This document shows positions 44,657-54,273 of a DNA stretch of 64,000 nucleotides, piece by piece (positions within the stretch are counted from its first letter, which is position 1; each line of letters begins with the position of its first letter). A program made the position numbers and the translations under genes. The DNA comes from an uncultured Flavobacteriales bacterium. GTDB lineage: Bacteria; Bacteroidota; Bacteroidia; Flavobacteriales_E; Vicingaceae. The stretch lies in assembly GCA_905479915.1 (NCBI GenBank), contig CAJQOH010000015.1, positions 186,001-250,000 on the forward strand, read 5' to 3'. The notes beneath the pieces are model-generated. The model was not told the DNA's origin. It made no database searches and saw only the letters and a list, made by a program, of their open reading frames with translations.

Positions 44657-46660
44657 ATGAAAACACCAACAAAAATCAAAAAAACACTACAGGTAATTTT
44701 AGTCCTATTCCTTTTTTCATCAACGAGCCTTTTCGCTCAAAATAATTTTGGAACTATAAAAGGGCAATTAACTGATGCTACAAATGGAGACCCATTACCT
44801 TTTGCGAACGTTGTCTTATTACAAGCAGATAGTCAACTAACAGGAATATTATCTGATTTTAACGGAAAGTACATTTTTAAAAACCTTAAACCAGGAAAAT
44901 ATAATGTGCAGGTTTCTTTTGTTGGATACAATCCTTCTAAAATTAAAGGTATAGTTGTAACAACTAATAAAATCACTTTTGCTAGTATTAAATTAAGTGG
45001 AGCAGCAGTTGTTTTAGAAGAGTTTGTAACTGTAGAAGATCATGAAACTCCTCTAATTAGTAAAGATGAAGTTTCTTACAGCAGAGCCATAGTAGCTCAA
45101 GATTTAAAAAGTACAGCCTCACGATCCGTTAATACAACAAAAAAGTATAGGAGACATAAATATAAAGAATCGAACAAAGCAAGTTCTGGATATTCAATAG
45201 CTCCAATAGAAGCTAAAAGAGATCGTTTTAACACTGAGGGATATGCTCATAACCCAGAAAATGACTTTAAAAACGTAAAATCTACACCTCTTTCTACTTT
45301 TTCTATAGATGTTGATGCTGCTTCATATTCCAATATGAGAAGGTTTATAAATAATGGGCAAAACCCACCTATTGATGCTGTAAGAACTGAAGAAATGATT
45401 AATTACTTTAGCTATAACTACCCTCAACCAAAAGGCGAAGATCCTTTTTCTATTACCACAGAAATGAGCGATTGCCCTTGGAACAAAAAACATAAACTAA
45501 TTCATGTTGGAATACAAGGTGAAAAGATTGACACAGATGAGCTACCTTCTAGTAATTTAGTTTTCTTGTTAGATGTTTCAGGCTCAATGAGTTCTTCTAA
45601 CAAGCTTCCATTATTGAAGAAATCGTTTGGATTATTAGTTAATAATTTAACTGAAAAAGACAGAGTTGCAATAGTTGTTTATGCCGGTGCAGCAGGATTA
45701 GTGTTACCTGCAACTCCAGGAAATCAAAGAGAAAAAATAATGAATGCCTTAAACAATTTAAATGCTGGAGGATCTACAGCTGGAGGAGCAGGAATTAAAT
45801 TAGCCTACAAAATTGCTTTAGAAAATTTCATAAAGGAAGGAAACAATAGAGTGATTTTAGCAACTGACGGAGATTTTAATATTGGCGCAAGCAGTGATGG
45901 AGAAATGACTCGACTTATCGAAAAAAAGCGAGAATCAGGAGTTTTTCTTACTTGTTTAGGCTTTGGAATGGGGAATTACAAAGATTCGAAAATGGAAACT
46001 TTAGCTGATCAAGGAAATGGGAACTACGCTTACATTGATAATATTTTAGAAGCTAAAAAAGTATTGGTTACAGAAATGGGCGGTACCATGCATACAATTG
46101 CTAAGGATGTAAAAATTCAGGTAGAATTTAATCCAAATAAAATAGCTTCATATAAATTAATAGGCTATGAGAACAGATTATTAAATGATGAAGACTTTAA
46201 TGACGACACAAAAGATGCTGGAGAACTAGGTTCTGGACATACTGTTACAGCGTTATATGAAGTGGCAATGAAGGGAAGTAAAGATGGGGTTCCTTCTGTT
46301 GACCCTTTAAGGTATCAAGAAAACGAAATGATTTCAAACTCTGGTTCAAATGAAATCTTAACGGTTAAATTTAGATATAAGAAACCTCAAAGTAAAACGA
46401 GTAAATTGATAGTTCGTCACTTAAAAGATAAGTCAACACAACTATCAAAAAGCTCCGAGAATTTTAGATTTTCTGCTGCAGTAGCCGAATTCGGATTATT
46501 ACTAAGAAATTCTAAACACAAATCTAAAGCCTCTTACCAACAGGTAATTGAGTTGGCAAAAAATAGTAAGGGCAAAGATGAAAATGGATATAGAGCAGAG
46601 TTTATAAGGTTGGTAGAAATGAGTGAGATGCAAGCAAGTGCGTTGTTGATTGAAAAATAG
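44657..46660 (+). CDS. Von Willebrand factor A-domain protein (YfbK-like) with carboxypeptidase-regulatory-like domain
   Basis: A 667-residue exported protein. Signal peptide about 1-27; a CarboxypepD_reg-like beta domain (GTIKGQLTDATNGDPLPFAN, residues ~32-115); a linker; a YfbK-type N-terminal region (STFSIDVDAASYSNMRRFI); a vWA domain with intact MIDAS motif LDVSGSMSS; and a C-terminal DUF3520-type region. Widespread in Bacteroidota with unclear function, probably metal-dependent protein binding in the envelope. A strong terminator follows. Confidence 0.88.
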   Translation: MKTPTKIKKTLQVILVLFLFSSTSLFAQNNFGTIKGQLTDATNGDPLPFANVVLLQADSQLTGILSDFNGKYIFKNLKPGKYNVQVSFVGYNPSKIKGIVVTTNKITFASIKLSGAAVVLEEFVTVEDHETPLISKDEVSYSRAIVAQDLKSTASRSVNTTKKYRRHKYKESNKASSGYSIAPIEAKRDRFNTEGYAHNPENDFKNVKSTPLSTFSIDVDAASYSNMRRFINNGQNPPIDAVRTEEMINYFSYNYPQPKGEDPFSITTEMSDCPWNKKHKLIHVGIQGEKIDTDELPSSNLVFLLDVSGSMSSSNKLPLLKKSFGLLVNNLTEKDRVAIVVYAGAAGLVLPATPGNQREKIMNALNNLNAGGSTAGGAGIKLAYKIALENFIKEGNNRVILATDGDFNIGASSDGEMTRLIEKKRESGVFLTCLGFGMGNYKDSKMETLADQGNGNYAYIDNILEAKKVLVTEMGGTMHTIAKDVKIQVEFNPNKIASYKLIGYENRLLNDEDFNDDTKDAGELGSGHTVTALYEVAMKGSKDGVPSVDPLRYQENEMISNSGSNEILTVKFRYKKPQSKTSKLIVRHLKDKSTQLSKSSENFRFSAAVAEFGLLLRNSKHKSKASYQQVIELAKNSKGKDENGYRAEFIRLVEMSEMQASALLIEK

Positions 46661-46690
46661 TAAATCAACAACCACACACTTTCCAATCTG

Positions 46691-46718
46691 CACCCTCTTT
46701 TTAAGAGGGTGTTTTTTT
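46691..46718 (+). terminator. Terminator after the vWA-domain gene
   Basis: CACCCTCTT (46691-46699) pairs with AAGAGGGTG (46703-46711) around a 3-base loop, followed by seven T residues. It is 30 bases after the stop. Confidence 0.85.
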
Positions 46719-46753
46719 ATTTTTTATCCAATTGGTGTCATTATATTTGTACC

Positions 46754-47239
46754 ATGGCAGAAGAACTTATTATAACAAATAATCTTTCTAAGGAAGAAAA
46801 GTATCAAGAACTATATCCTCAAATTTTTGCTTTAATTCAAGGTGAAGATGATTTAATCGCTAGTTTATCTAATATGATGTCTGCACTTAAATATGGTTTT
46901 GGATGGCTATGGGTTGGAGTTTATTTTGTGAAGAATAGTGAATTAGTCTTAGGCCCTTTCCAAGGTCCAATTGCTTGTACAAGAATACAATTAGGACGAG
47001 GAGTAAGTGGAACTTCTTGGCACAAAAAAGAAACGATTATTGTTCCAAACGTTGATGAATTTCCTGACCATATTATTTGTAATGCTGCTTCTAAATCGGA
47101 AATTGTAATTCCTGTTTTTAATAAAAATAACGAGGTTGCGTTAATATTAGATGTTGACAGTAATCAACTAAATGATTTTGACGAAATAGATAAAAAGTAT
47201 TTAACTCAAATTATCCAGCTTATAGTTCCTCTTCTTTGA
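46754..47239 (+). CDS. msrC: Free methionine-R-sulfoxide reductase (GAF domain)
   Basis: A 161-residue single GAF-domain enzyme that reduces free L-methionine-R-sulfoxide. Family blocks: WVGVYF, GPFQGPIACTRIQLGRGVSG and HIICNAASKSEIVIPV. Cys75 and Cys109 match the resolving and catalytic cysteines (84 and 118 in E. coli), but the middle one (94) is Ser85. The start is the ATG at 46754; an upstream ATG at 46709 falls against the preceding terminator. The next gene starts at a TTG that overlaps this stop, so they are coupled. Confidence 0.9.
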   Translation: MAEELIITNNLSKEEKYQELYPQIFALIQGEDDLIASLSNMMSALKYGFGWLWVGVYFVKNSELVLGPFQGPIACTRIQLGRGVSGTSWHKKETIIVPNVDEFPDHIICNAASKSEIVIPVFNKNNEVALILDVDSNQLNDFDEIDKKYLTQIIQLIVPLL

Positions 47240-48828
47240 ATTTAAAACAAACCATATTTTATCTTATCAGCACGACTATTTTACTTTCTTGTGCTCAAAT
47301 CGTTCCTTTAACAGGGGGTGAAAAAGATATGACTGCTCCGGTAGAAATTGAAAGTACACCAATATATGGAGCTACAAATTTCACAGAAAACACCATAATT
47401 GTTGAGTTTAATGAATTTATAAAACTGAACAACTTATCAAGTCAATTAATTGTTTCTCCTTTAATGGATCCTGTCCCAGAAATTACAATTAAAGGGAAAA
47501 AATTAGTCATAAAAATTAAAAGTGAATTGGCAGAAAATACCACTTACTGTTTAAACTTTGGGACTGCAATTTCTGACATTACTGAAAATAATGATACAAA
47601 CTATAAGTATGTTTTTTCTACAGGTGCTTACATTGATTCCCTTTCTTATTCTGGAAGAGTCATTAATGCCTTTGATCTAAAACCTCAAGAAAAAGTTTAC
47701 ACACTACTTTATGATCAATTAGATGATTCTATTCCCTTAAAAGAACGGCCAAGGTATGTTGCTATAACTAATAAAGAGGGAGAATTTTCTATAACCAATA
47801 TCGCTAAAGGAAAATACAAGTTCTTTGCCATTAATGACATTAATAGCAATTATTTATTTGATCTTCCTAATGAAGAAATAGCTTTTCAAAATGAACCTAT
47901 TCAACTAGATTCTTCTAGTTTTGATCATCTTATTTATTTATTCGAAGAAAATAATACCCTTCAATTTTTAAAAAGTGCTGAAAACAATGTTTTTGGAAAA
48001 GTTGATATCATCCTTAATAATCCAACAAAAGATCTTGTTGTTACTCCTATTGGCCAAAGCTTTAAAAAGCAATGGTACATTGAAGAAAAAAATACAACAG
48101 GTGATAGCTTAACAATGTGGTTATTGGTTCAGGATGCATTTAAAAATTTAGAATTGGAAATTAAAGATGGTAATGACGTAATTGATACAGCAGATGTTAA
48201 AATTATACAGAGTGATGAGTTTAAGGATACTTCATTATTTATTACAACAAATACCTTTGGAAGTTTCGATTTAAACCAAAATATTACAATTGATATTACA
48301 AGACCTTTTGTAGATTACAAGACCGAAAACATACGATTATTAGAAGATAGTATGCCTGTAACTTCTTTTAATATTAGTGTAGTTGGAGTAAACAGGTTTG
48401 AATTAGCTTATGACTTTAAAGAGAATAAAGAGTATGATCTTATTATTGCTCCCAACACTTTTGAAGATATTTTTGGTTTAAAAAACGACAGTCTCTACTC
48501 TAAATTCAAAACAAAAAAAGAGTCTGATTATGGAATGATCAACCTAACCGTTTCTCCTGATTTTTCTGAAAACTATATCATACAGTTGTTTCAAAAAGAT
48601 AATTTAATTCAAGAAAGTTATTTAAAAGATTCTGCTATATTCAAATACAATTACTTGCGCCCTGGTGATTATGAAATGAAACTTATCATTGACAATAACA
48701 ATGATAGAAAATGGAATACGGGAAATTATCTAGAAGGCAAACAACCTGAAAAAGTAATTTATTACGAAAAGGAAATTAAAATTAAAGCCAACTGGGACAA
48801 CGATATTAACTGGATTATTACTGAGTAA
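47236..48828 (+). CDS. Lipoprotein with SbsA-type Ig-like domain
   Basis: A 530-residue predicted lipoprotein. The lipobox is LLSC near residue 19. The first domain (NTIIVEFNEFIKLNNLSSQL... YCLNFGTAISDITENND) is a Big_5/SbsA-like Ig domain. A beta-sandwich with NKEGEFSITNIAKGKYKFFA follows, then two more Ig-like stretches and a final domain with LRPGDYEMKLIIDNNNDRKWNTG. Typical of Bacteroidota envelope lipoproteins of unknown role. It starts at TTG (47236), overlapping the msrC stop, and its end overlaps the convergent omega-amidase gene by 11 bases. Confidence 0.85.
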   Translation: MNLKQTIFYLISTTILLSCAQIVPLTGGEKDMTAPVEIESTPIYGATNFTENTIIVEFNEFIKLNNLSSQLIVSPLMDPVPEITIKGKKLVIKIKSELAENTTYCLNFGTAISDITENNDTNYKYVFSTGAYIDSLSYSGRVINAFDLKPQEKVYTLLYDQLDDSIPLKERPRYVAITNKEGEFSITNIAKGKYKFFAINDINSNYLFDLPNEEIAFQNEPIQLDSSSFDHLIYLFEENNTLQFLKSAENNVFGKVDIILNNPTKDLVVTPIGQSFKKQWYIEEKNTTGDSLTMWLLVQDAFKNLELEIKDGNDVIDTADVKIIQSDEFKDTSLFITTNTFGSFDLNQNITIDITRPFVDYKTENIRLLEDSMPVTSFNISVVGVNRFELAYDFKENKEYDLIIAPNTFEDIFGLKNDSLYSKFKTKKESDYGMINLTVSPDFSENYIIQLFQKDNLIQESYLKDSAIFKYNYLRPGDYEMKLIIDNNNDRKWNTGNYLEGKQPEKVIYYEKEIKIKANWDNDINWIITE

Positions 48829-49606
48829 TCCGATACTCATCTGCATCCATTCCTACTGGAAAAACTTTTCTAAAGCTATTCAAGTCATCTAGTGATAAAG
48901 AAACCGTTTCTGTACAATTATTATTTTCTGGAATATGAGAAACCAATTCTCCTTTAGGGTTTATTATTGCACTGTTTCCAGTATATGCATACCCTTTTCC
49001 ATCTTCTCCAACTCGATTAACTCCTACTACATAACTTTGATTTTCTATCGCTCTTGCTTCAAGTAATTTACTCCAAGGAGCTTTTCTTGCTCCTGGCCAA
49101 TTGGCAATATAAATTAAAAGGTCATATTGTTCTTCTAATGAGTTTCTTGACCATACAGGAAATCGTAAATCATAGCAAACAAGCGGACAAATTTTCCATC
49201 CCTTATATTCAATAATTATACGTTTTGTTCCAGCTGAAAAATGACTGTGTTCATCAGCCATTCTAAACAAGTGTCGTTTATCGTATACATGAATAACTTC
49301 ATCTGGTTGAACCCAAACCAAACGATTATAATACTTGTTGCTTTCTTTAACAATTAAACTTCCTACAATAACAGCATTTGTTTTCTTTGCTTGTGCTATC
49401 ATCCATGAAACAGACTTCCCATCCATTTTTTCTGAAAGCTTTTGAGACAACATCGAAAAGCCTGTGTTAAACATTTCTGGCAAAACAATGATATCCGTAC
49501 TCTCAGAAATTGCATCAATTTTCTTTGCAAACATTGCAAGGTTTTGGTCTACATCTTCCCAATGTAAATCAGATTGTATGGCAGTAACTTTTAAATCCAT
49601 TGCCAT
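48818..49606 (-). CDS. Omega-amidase (YafV-type nitrilase-family hydrolase)
   Basis: A 262-residue carbon-nitrogen hydrolase. The catalytic triad is visible: Glu in IVLPEMFNTGFSM, Lys in YDKRHLFRMADE, Cys in ICPLVCYDLRFPVWSRN. HFSAGTKR and WPGARKAPWSKLLEARAIEN are hallmarks of YafV. It converts 2-oxoglutaramate or 2-oxosuccinamate to the dicarboxylate. It lies 13 bases after the aminotransferase gene, and the pair forms a glutamine transaminase-omega-amidase route used in methionine salvage. Start could also be the ATG six bases downstream. Confidence 0.92.
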   Translation of the reverse strand: MAMDLKVTAIQSDLHWEDVDQNLAMFAKKIDAISESTDIIVLPEMFNTGFSMLSQKLSEKMDGKSVSWMIAQAKKTNAVIVGSLIVKESNKYYNRLVWVQPDEVIHVYDKRHLFRMADEHSHFSAGTKRIIIEYKGWKICPLVCYDLRFPVWSRNSLEEQYDLLIYIANWPGARKAPWSKLLEARAIENQSYVVGVNRVGEDGKGYAYTGNSAIINPKGELVSHIPENNNCTETVSLSLDDLNSFRKVFPVGMDADEYRITQ

Positions 49607-49619
49607 CAAATATAAAGAA

Positions 49620-50777
49620 TTATACTTTGTTTAGAATTTCGGCCGCTTTTTCAAGAGTCGCTTCTTTTTTAGCAACACAAAAACGAAGAATTTTTTCGTC
49701 TACCTTTTGGTGATAAAATACAGAAACAGGAATAGAGGCTATTTTATGTTGCTGTGTCAATTCAATCGCAAATTCTGTATCTGCCATATCCGTTATTCCT
49801 TTATACCTCAACAATTGAAAGTAGGTTCCTGAAGATGGCAAAATTTCAAATCTTGAATCTTTAATTAAACTAGTAAAACGATCTCTCTTTTCTTGATAAA
49901 AAGAATTTAAGCTTAAATAATTATCCTCGTTTTTCAGGTATTCAGTTAATCCATACTGAATAGGTGTGTTTGCAGAAAAGACAATAAACTGATGTGCTTT
50001 TCTAAATTCTGTCATTAGATTTTTAGGGGCCAAACAATACCCCATCTTCCAACCAGTATTGTGAAACGTTTTACCGAAAGAAGAAATAATAAACGATCGT
50101 TCTGCTAGGCCTGGATATTTAGAGGCACTTTGATGTTTTTTACCATCAAAAATAATATGCTCATATACTTCATCACTAATCAACAAAATATCAGTATCAG
50201 AAACAATTTTTTCTAATGCCAACATGTCTTCATCTTCTAAGATTGTTCCTGTTGGATTATGCGGAGAATTGATGATAATCATTTTAGTACGTTGATTAAT
50301 CAATTTTTTTACTTGCTCCCAATTTATTTTATAATCTGGTGCATGCATTTGAACAAAAACTGTTCTACCACCATTTAATTCAATTGCAGGCTCATAGCAA
50401 TCATATGCAGGAGTAAATATAATTACCTCATCGCCTTCAGTTATTGTTGCTGCTATAGCAGTATAGATTGCCTGTGTGGCTCCTGAAGTAATTGTTATTT
50501 CAGATTCAGGATGATACACTGCCCCGTAAAGTTTCTCTGTTTTTATAGCAATTTGCTCTCTTAAAGGTAATATACCCGGCATAGGAGCATATTGATTTAA
50601 TCCTTTTTCCATCGCACTACTAACCAAACCGGTTAATTCTTCTGAGCTTTCAAAATCAGGAAATCCTTGTGACAGGTTAATTGCTTGATGCTCATTCGCC
50701 AATTGGCTCATTACCGTAAAAATAGTAGTTCCTACTTGTGGTAATTTGGATTTTATTGTACTAGGATAAGTTGGCAT
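49620..50777 (-). CDS. Methionine/glutamine aminotransferase (YbdL-type)
   Basis: A 385-residue PLP enzyme of the YbdL/KAT branch. Visible: NLSQGFPDFESS, QYAPMPGILPLREQIA, NSPHNPTGT, SDEVYEHIIFDG, and the PLP lysine in SSFGKTFHNTGWKMGYCL. These enzymes move amino groups from methionine or glutamine to 2-oxo acids, and the omega-amidase next door removes the glutamine-derived product. A TACATTTG box (50802-50795) lies 17 bases upstream. Confidence 0.92.
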   Translation of the reverse strand: MPTYPSTIKSKLPQVGTTIFTVMSQLANEHQAINLSQGFPDFESSEELTGLVSSAMEKGLNQYAPMPGILPLREQIAIKTEKLYGAVYHPESEITITSGATQAIYTAIAATITEGDEVIIFTPAYDCYEPAIELNGGRTVFVQMHAPDYKINWEQVKKLINQRTKMIIINSPHNPTGTILEDEDMLALEKIVSDTDILLISDEVYEHIIFDGKKHQSASKYPGLAERSFIISSFGKTFHNTGWKMGYCLAPKNLMTEFRKAHQFIVFSANTPIQYGLTEYLKNEDNYLSLNSFYQEKRDRFTSLIKDSRFEILPSSGTYFQLLRYKGITDMADTEFAIELTQQHKIASIPVSVFYHQKVDEKILRFCVAKKEATLEKAAEILNKV

Positions 50778-50858
50778 ATCTCACAAAAAGACGGCAAATG
50801 TAACAAAAGGGTTGGTTGCTTTTATGAAAAGATAAACAAAAGAAAAAATTGGCTTCTT

Positions 50859-50996
50859 TTAACCTAAAACTAACAAAGTGATTGCAGAAACCAGTACTAG
50901 TAATGTGGCACTAACAATATAAAATTGTTCCATCAATGAAATCTGACTATTGGTATGAAATATTTTAGCGTAAGTATATCGAATAACTCTTTCCAT
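50859..50996 (-). CDS. Small single-pass membrane protein, coupled to the STAS-like gene
   Basis: A 45-residue reading frame. It begins MERVIRYTYAKIFHTNSQIS and has one C-terminal hydrophobic helix (FYIVSATLLVLVSAITLLVL). Its ATG overlaps the stop of the upstream 80-residue gene (TAATG), and GGAGGG lies just before, an unusually good Shine-Dalgarno match for this phylum, though it also encodes Gly-Gly. It fills the otherwise empty gap before the aminotransferase gene. Reality as a gene is likely but unproven; function unknown. Confidence 0.5.
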   Translation of the reverse strand: MERVIRYTYAKIFHTNSQISLMEQFYIVSATLLVLVSAITLLVLG

Positions 50997-51238
50997 TACC
51001 CTCCAATAATTGCAACAGGAAAGTTACTATCAATACAAAGAACTCGATTAAAAAATTCTGATGCACTTCTATTTACCCTTGGCGTATTTTCAAATTCAAT
51101 AATTACTGAATTTGCTTTATTCTGAGCAATCATCCTTCTTGCTTTAACAATCAATTCTTTCGCTTTATCTACCGTAATCTTTTCATTTTTAGAAATGAAT
51201 ACTCTTACTTCAAAATTGTTGCACCTTAAACTTGTCAT
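50996..51238 (-). CDS. Small STAS-like protein (copy A)
   Basis: An 80-residue cytosolic protein with a beta-alpha-beta-alpha-beta pattern: FEVRVFISKNEKITVDKAKEL, SVIIEFENTPRVNRSASEFF, FPVAIIGG. The middle strand followed by a helix starting at the Ser-rich turn resembles STAS/anti-sigma-antagonist folds. It is about 75% identical by eye to the 80-residue gene at 56118. It begins seven bases after the stop of a T9SS cargo gene and is followed by the coupled membrane peptide. No partner kinase is seen. Confidence 0.75.
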   Translation of the reverse strand: MTSLRCNNFEVRVFISKNEKITVDKAKELIVKARRMIAQNKANSVIIEFENTPRVNRSASEFFNRVLCIDSNFPVAIIGG

Positions 51239-51245
51239 TCTATAC

Positions 51246-54155
51246 TTATTTCATTTTAATTATTTGATCTACTAATTGTGTTCTTTCATTAAACACTTTT
51301 ACAAAGTAGGTTCCAATTGGCAATTGTTTATCCAAAACTATTTCTGCCGAGTTTGCTGCTATAGTTTGAATATGAACTCTCCTCCCTAAATAATCTATAA
51401 CCTCAACAGTAAATACCTGATTTACAAAGTTATCTGACAATTGTAATCTAAAGTTATTTTTAAAAGGATTAGGATAAACACTAATATCTCTTGCTTGATC
51501 ACAGGTAATTGATCTGATACCGTGATATTGAAATTTACCATCAAAATCAGTTTGTTTTAAACGGTAATAAACCGTTCCATTAATTGGGTTATCGTCAGTC
51601 CAACTGTAATTAATTGATGTAGAACTGTTTCCATTTCCTTCTACATTACCAATAGGGTTAAACCCAACACCATCAATACTTCTCTCAATTGTAAAATAAT
51701 CATTATTGATTTCTGAGATTGTTTCCCATGTCAATTCAGGTAACTCGTTTTGACAATCCACATCAAATTGCACTAACTCTACCGGCAAAGGAGTTAAAAC
51801 ATTTATAGAAGCAAGCGTAACATAACGTGTACTATTGTTGGCAATATGAGTAGGAGATATTCCAGAAATAGTAACTACTGGATTGTTGTAAGTGATAACT
51901 ATTCCTGTTCCGTCCCCATTGTAATAACATGTAGTTCCTCCATTAGCAAAATTTCCATCTGTATCAACTAACAGTCTTAAATGTGCAACATTCACTGACC
52001 CTGGATTCGCTCCTGTTGATAAAGTCATATCCCAACTAAAATCTTCTGCAATATTTGTTTTGGTTACTTTCCATTCCCTTTCTAATCTATAAGCCAAGGA
52101 ACATCCAGTTAATCCGGTAGGAATTTCTGCATTTGCTGAAGTAGAATTCCTCATTGCTCCTTGATTGTCTCCAACCAACATGTAAGATACATCAGAAGCA
52201 AAGCTCCCTGTATTAGCAGCATTAGTTGCTTGTAAAGTATTTAAATAAACTCTAGATACATCATCTGTAGTATGTGATTGCTTCTGAAGTAAAGATTGAT
52301 TATCGTCTCTTCCTATTCCAATAACATTGTTATGATAACTTGCATTGTCATCTGCGTCCCAAATAGGAGTGGAATAAGAAGCTGTATAATCTCCAGCTGT
52401 AGTACCAGCAGAATTATCCAATGTAATTCCATATTTTACAGCAAAATAAGATTCTACCCTATTTTTATCTGTAGCTCCATGAGAAGCGTCATAAATCGCA
52501 AGCTCTCCAAAAAGAACAGAGCCTGGCCATCCATGATTATGAAGTTTCCCGAATGTGATAGGTGATGCTACTGTCCCAGAAGGTGAAGTAACTGTTGTTC
52601 CATTTTTATAAGCCCCAGCATTGTAAACATTCAAACTCGTTCCACTTGCAATACTTGAAACTAACTGTTGCTCTGTATTACCACTACCGACCCCTGTGCT
52701 TACAGGATTCCCACCATTTTTGTCATAATAAGAACTTCCTGGTGATAAAGTAATTTTACCACTAGATCCAGCATCATCCCATGTAAAATTAGTTCCAGCA
52801 CCACTAATATGTTGCATCACACCATACATAGATATTTTCGAACCATCTGTAAAAGTTGAGAACTGAACGCTTGATGATGACAAAAAATCATCTACTCCAT
52901 CAAACAATATTGCAGGGTTATAATTGAATGAATTGTTGTTATAAATTGGCTGATTTCCTGCTGTTGAATGCGAGACATTTGGAATTGACGCATTACTAGA
53001 TTGTTCATTCCATTGTTGAACAGTTCCACTATTTACTGCCGCAGTTACCCCTGCATCAGAATACACTCCTGCATCAGATTTAAACCAAATTGTCATATCT
53101 GATGAAACACTTCCTGGAGATGGGCTACAAGCTCCAATTGTTCGGTTACCTCCTGGAGCTGTAACTGTTGGCGTATAGTTTGATCCACCTACTGTTATTT
53201 GGTTACACAATGCATCAATAACATTGCCAATACTAGAACCTGCAGCCATATCATAAGTTACCCAAAAATAATTGGTTCCGCTGCTCAATGTTTGAGTCCC
53301 ATTTACCGATATATTATTACCCGTTGCTAATGGCGTAGCACTACCAAAAAGAGTTGTTGTAGCGAAAGTTGAGCTAGCTCCGGTATAATAAACATTAATG
53401 TTTGTAACATCTGAAAGAGGTAAAGTACTACCATCTGTACGTAGTATAAATTGAGTAATACCTAAAGGACTTAATGAACCAGATGTTACCACTTCAATTC
53501 CAATTACTTCTGCATCAGAAGCACATTTCTCTACTGTTGAAGTGTTTGTTTGAGTAACCGTACTAGAGCTATACGTCATCGCAACTTGATCAACAATATT
53601 GATGTTATCGATTGCTGCATCCCCTGTATAACTGGTACCATAAGCTCCTCTAAAACGAAATTCAACTGTTTGTCCAGCATAAGCAGCTAAACTAACACTT
53701 GCTGTATTCCATACATTACCTTGATCTCCTGCTAATGTCCAAAGAGAAGTCCAAGTAGTTCCATTAGTACTGATTAATAATTCTAATGTTCCCATAGTAG
53801 CTCCATACATATGATAATCAAAACTTATTTCTGGACTTGACAAAGAAGTAAAATCAAAACAATAAGATTCCAACCAAGCTTCATCTCCTCCAACTCTAGG
53901 AGAAGAAGTCTCTATGTACATATACCAAGTAGATGAATTAGAACCTGTACTTGGTCCTGTAGAACCAGATGTTGTACCTGCATCATCTCGAGTCCAATCA
54001 AATTGATCTCCAGCGGCATTGTTCCAATTTCCAAAACCTGATTCAAATCCTTCTGAATAAGGGAAAGTATTAACTGATGTAGCGCAACCTGGAAGCTGAG
54101 CGTTAACTGTCAAAACAGAAACTATTAGGGTAAATAAAATTGTTAAATTCTTCAT
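51246..54155 (-). CDS. Large T9SS-secreted multidomain protein (module A)
   Basis: A 969-residue secreted protein. The start is the ATG at 54155, giving signal peptide MKNLTILFTLIVSVLTVNAQ; a longer frame would add a non-signal segment. A MAM-like jelly roll comes first (EGFESGFGNWN ... EFRFRGAYGTSYTGDAAIDNI), then a BNR-associated-type beta domain (GITQFILRTDGSTLPLSDV), a LamG-like region (WFKSDAGVYSDAG ... LFDGVDDFLSSS), and a YKQTDFDG-type FN3-like domain plus a T9SS sorting domain (ISVYPNPFKNNFRLQLS). The last two domains are nearly identical to those of the 358-residue protein of module B. Confidence 0.87.
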   Translation of the reverse strand: MKNLTILFTLIVSVLTVNAQLPGCATSVNTFPYSEGFESGFGNWNNAAGDQFDWTRDDAGTTSGSTGPSTGSNSSTWYMYIETSSPRVGGDEAWLESYCFDFTSLSSPEISFDYHMYGATMGTLELLISTNGTTWTSLWTLAGDQGNVWNTASVSLAAYAGQTVEFRFRGAYGTSYTGDAAIDNINIVDQVAMTYSSSTVTQTNTSTVEKCASDAEVIGIEVVTSGSLSPLGITQFILRTDGSTLPLSDVTNINVYYTGASSTFATTTLFGSATPLATGNNISVNGTQTLSSGTNYFWVTYDMAAGSSIGNVIDALCNQITVGGSNYTPTVTAPGGNRTIGACSPSPGSVSSDMTIWFKSDAGVYSDAGVTAAVNSGTVQQWNEQSSNASIPNVSHSTAGNQPIYNNNSFNYNPAILFDGVDDFLSSSSVQFSTFTDGSKISMYGVMQHISGAGTNFTWDDAGSSGKITLSPGSSYYDKNGGNPVSTGVGSGNTEQQLVSSIASGTSLNVYNAGAYKNGTTVTSPSGTVASPITFGKLHNHGWPGSVLFGELAIYDASHGATDKNRVESYFAVKYGITLDNSAGTTAGDYTASYSTPIWDADDNASYHNNVIGIGRDDNQSLLQKQSHTTDDVSRVYLNTLQATNAANTGSFASDVSYMLVGDNQGAMRNSTSANAEIPTGLTGCSLAYRLEREWKVTKTNIAEDFSWDMTLSTGANPGSVNVAHLRLLVDTDGNFANGGTTCYYNGDGTGIVITYNNPVVTISGISPTHIANNSTRYVTLASINVLTPLPVELVQFDVDCQNELPELTWETISEINNDYFTIERSIDGVGFNPIGNVEGNGNSSTSINYSWTDDNPINGTVYYRLKQTDFDGKFQYHGIRSITCDQARDISVYPNPFKNNFRLQLSDNFVNQVFTVEVIDYLGRRVHIQTIAANSAEIVLDKQLPIGTYFVKVFNERTQLVDQIIKMK

Positions 54156-54273
54156 TTTGGGTAGAGTTAAATTAAATAAGACAAATGCCTTATCTTCATA
54201 CGCCAAAAATAATATGAGTTTCTATGTCTAAAAAAAATGAAGGGCGACAAGAGGGCGACAATTCGGCAGCCAA

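Noticed and set aside
46742-46749. TATATTTG box just before msrC as its promoter
   Set aside because: It is only four bases from the ATG, so transcription would start inside the gene; no matching -33 element was found.
52296-52565. A Cys/Ile/Ser-rich plus-strand frame inside the T9SS cargo gene
   Set aside because: Its unusual composition is that of an antisense shadow of a Thr/Asn/Gly-rich coding region.
54241-54262. Direct repeat AGGGCGACA twice after the module A regulator stop
   Set aside because: Only two short copies next to each other; there is not enough to call a site or element.
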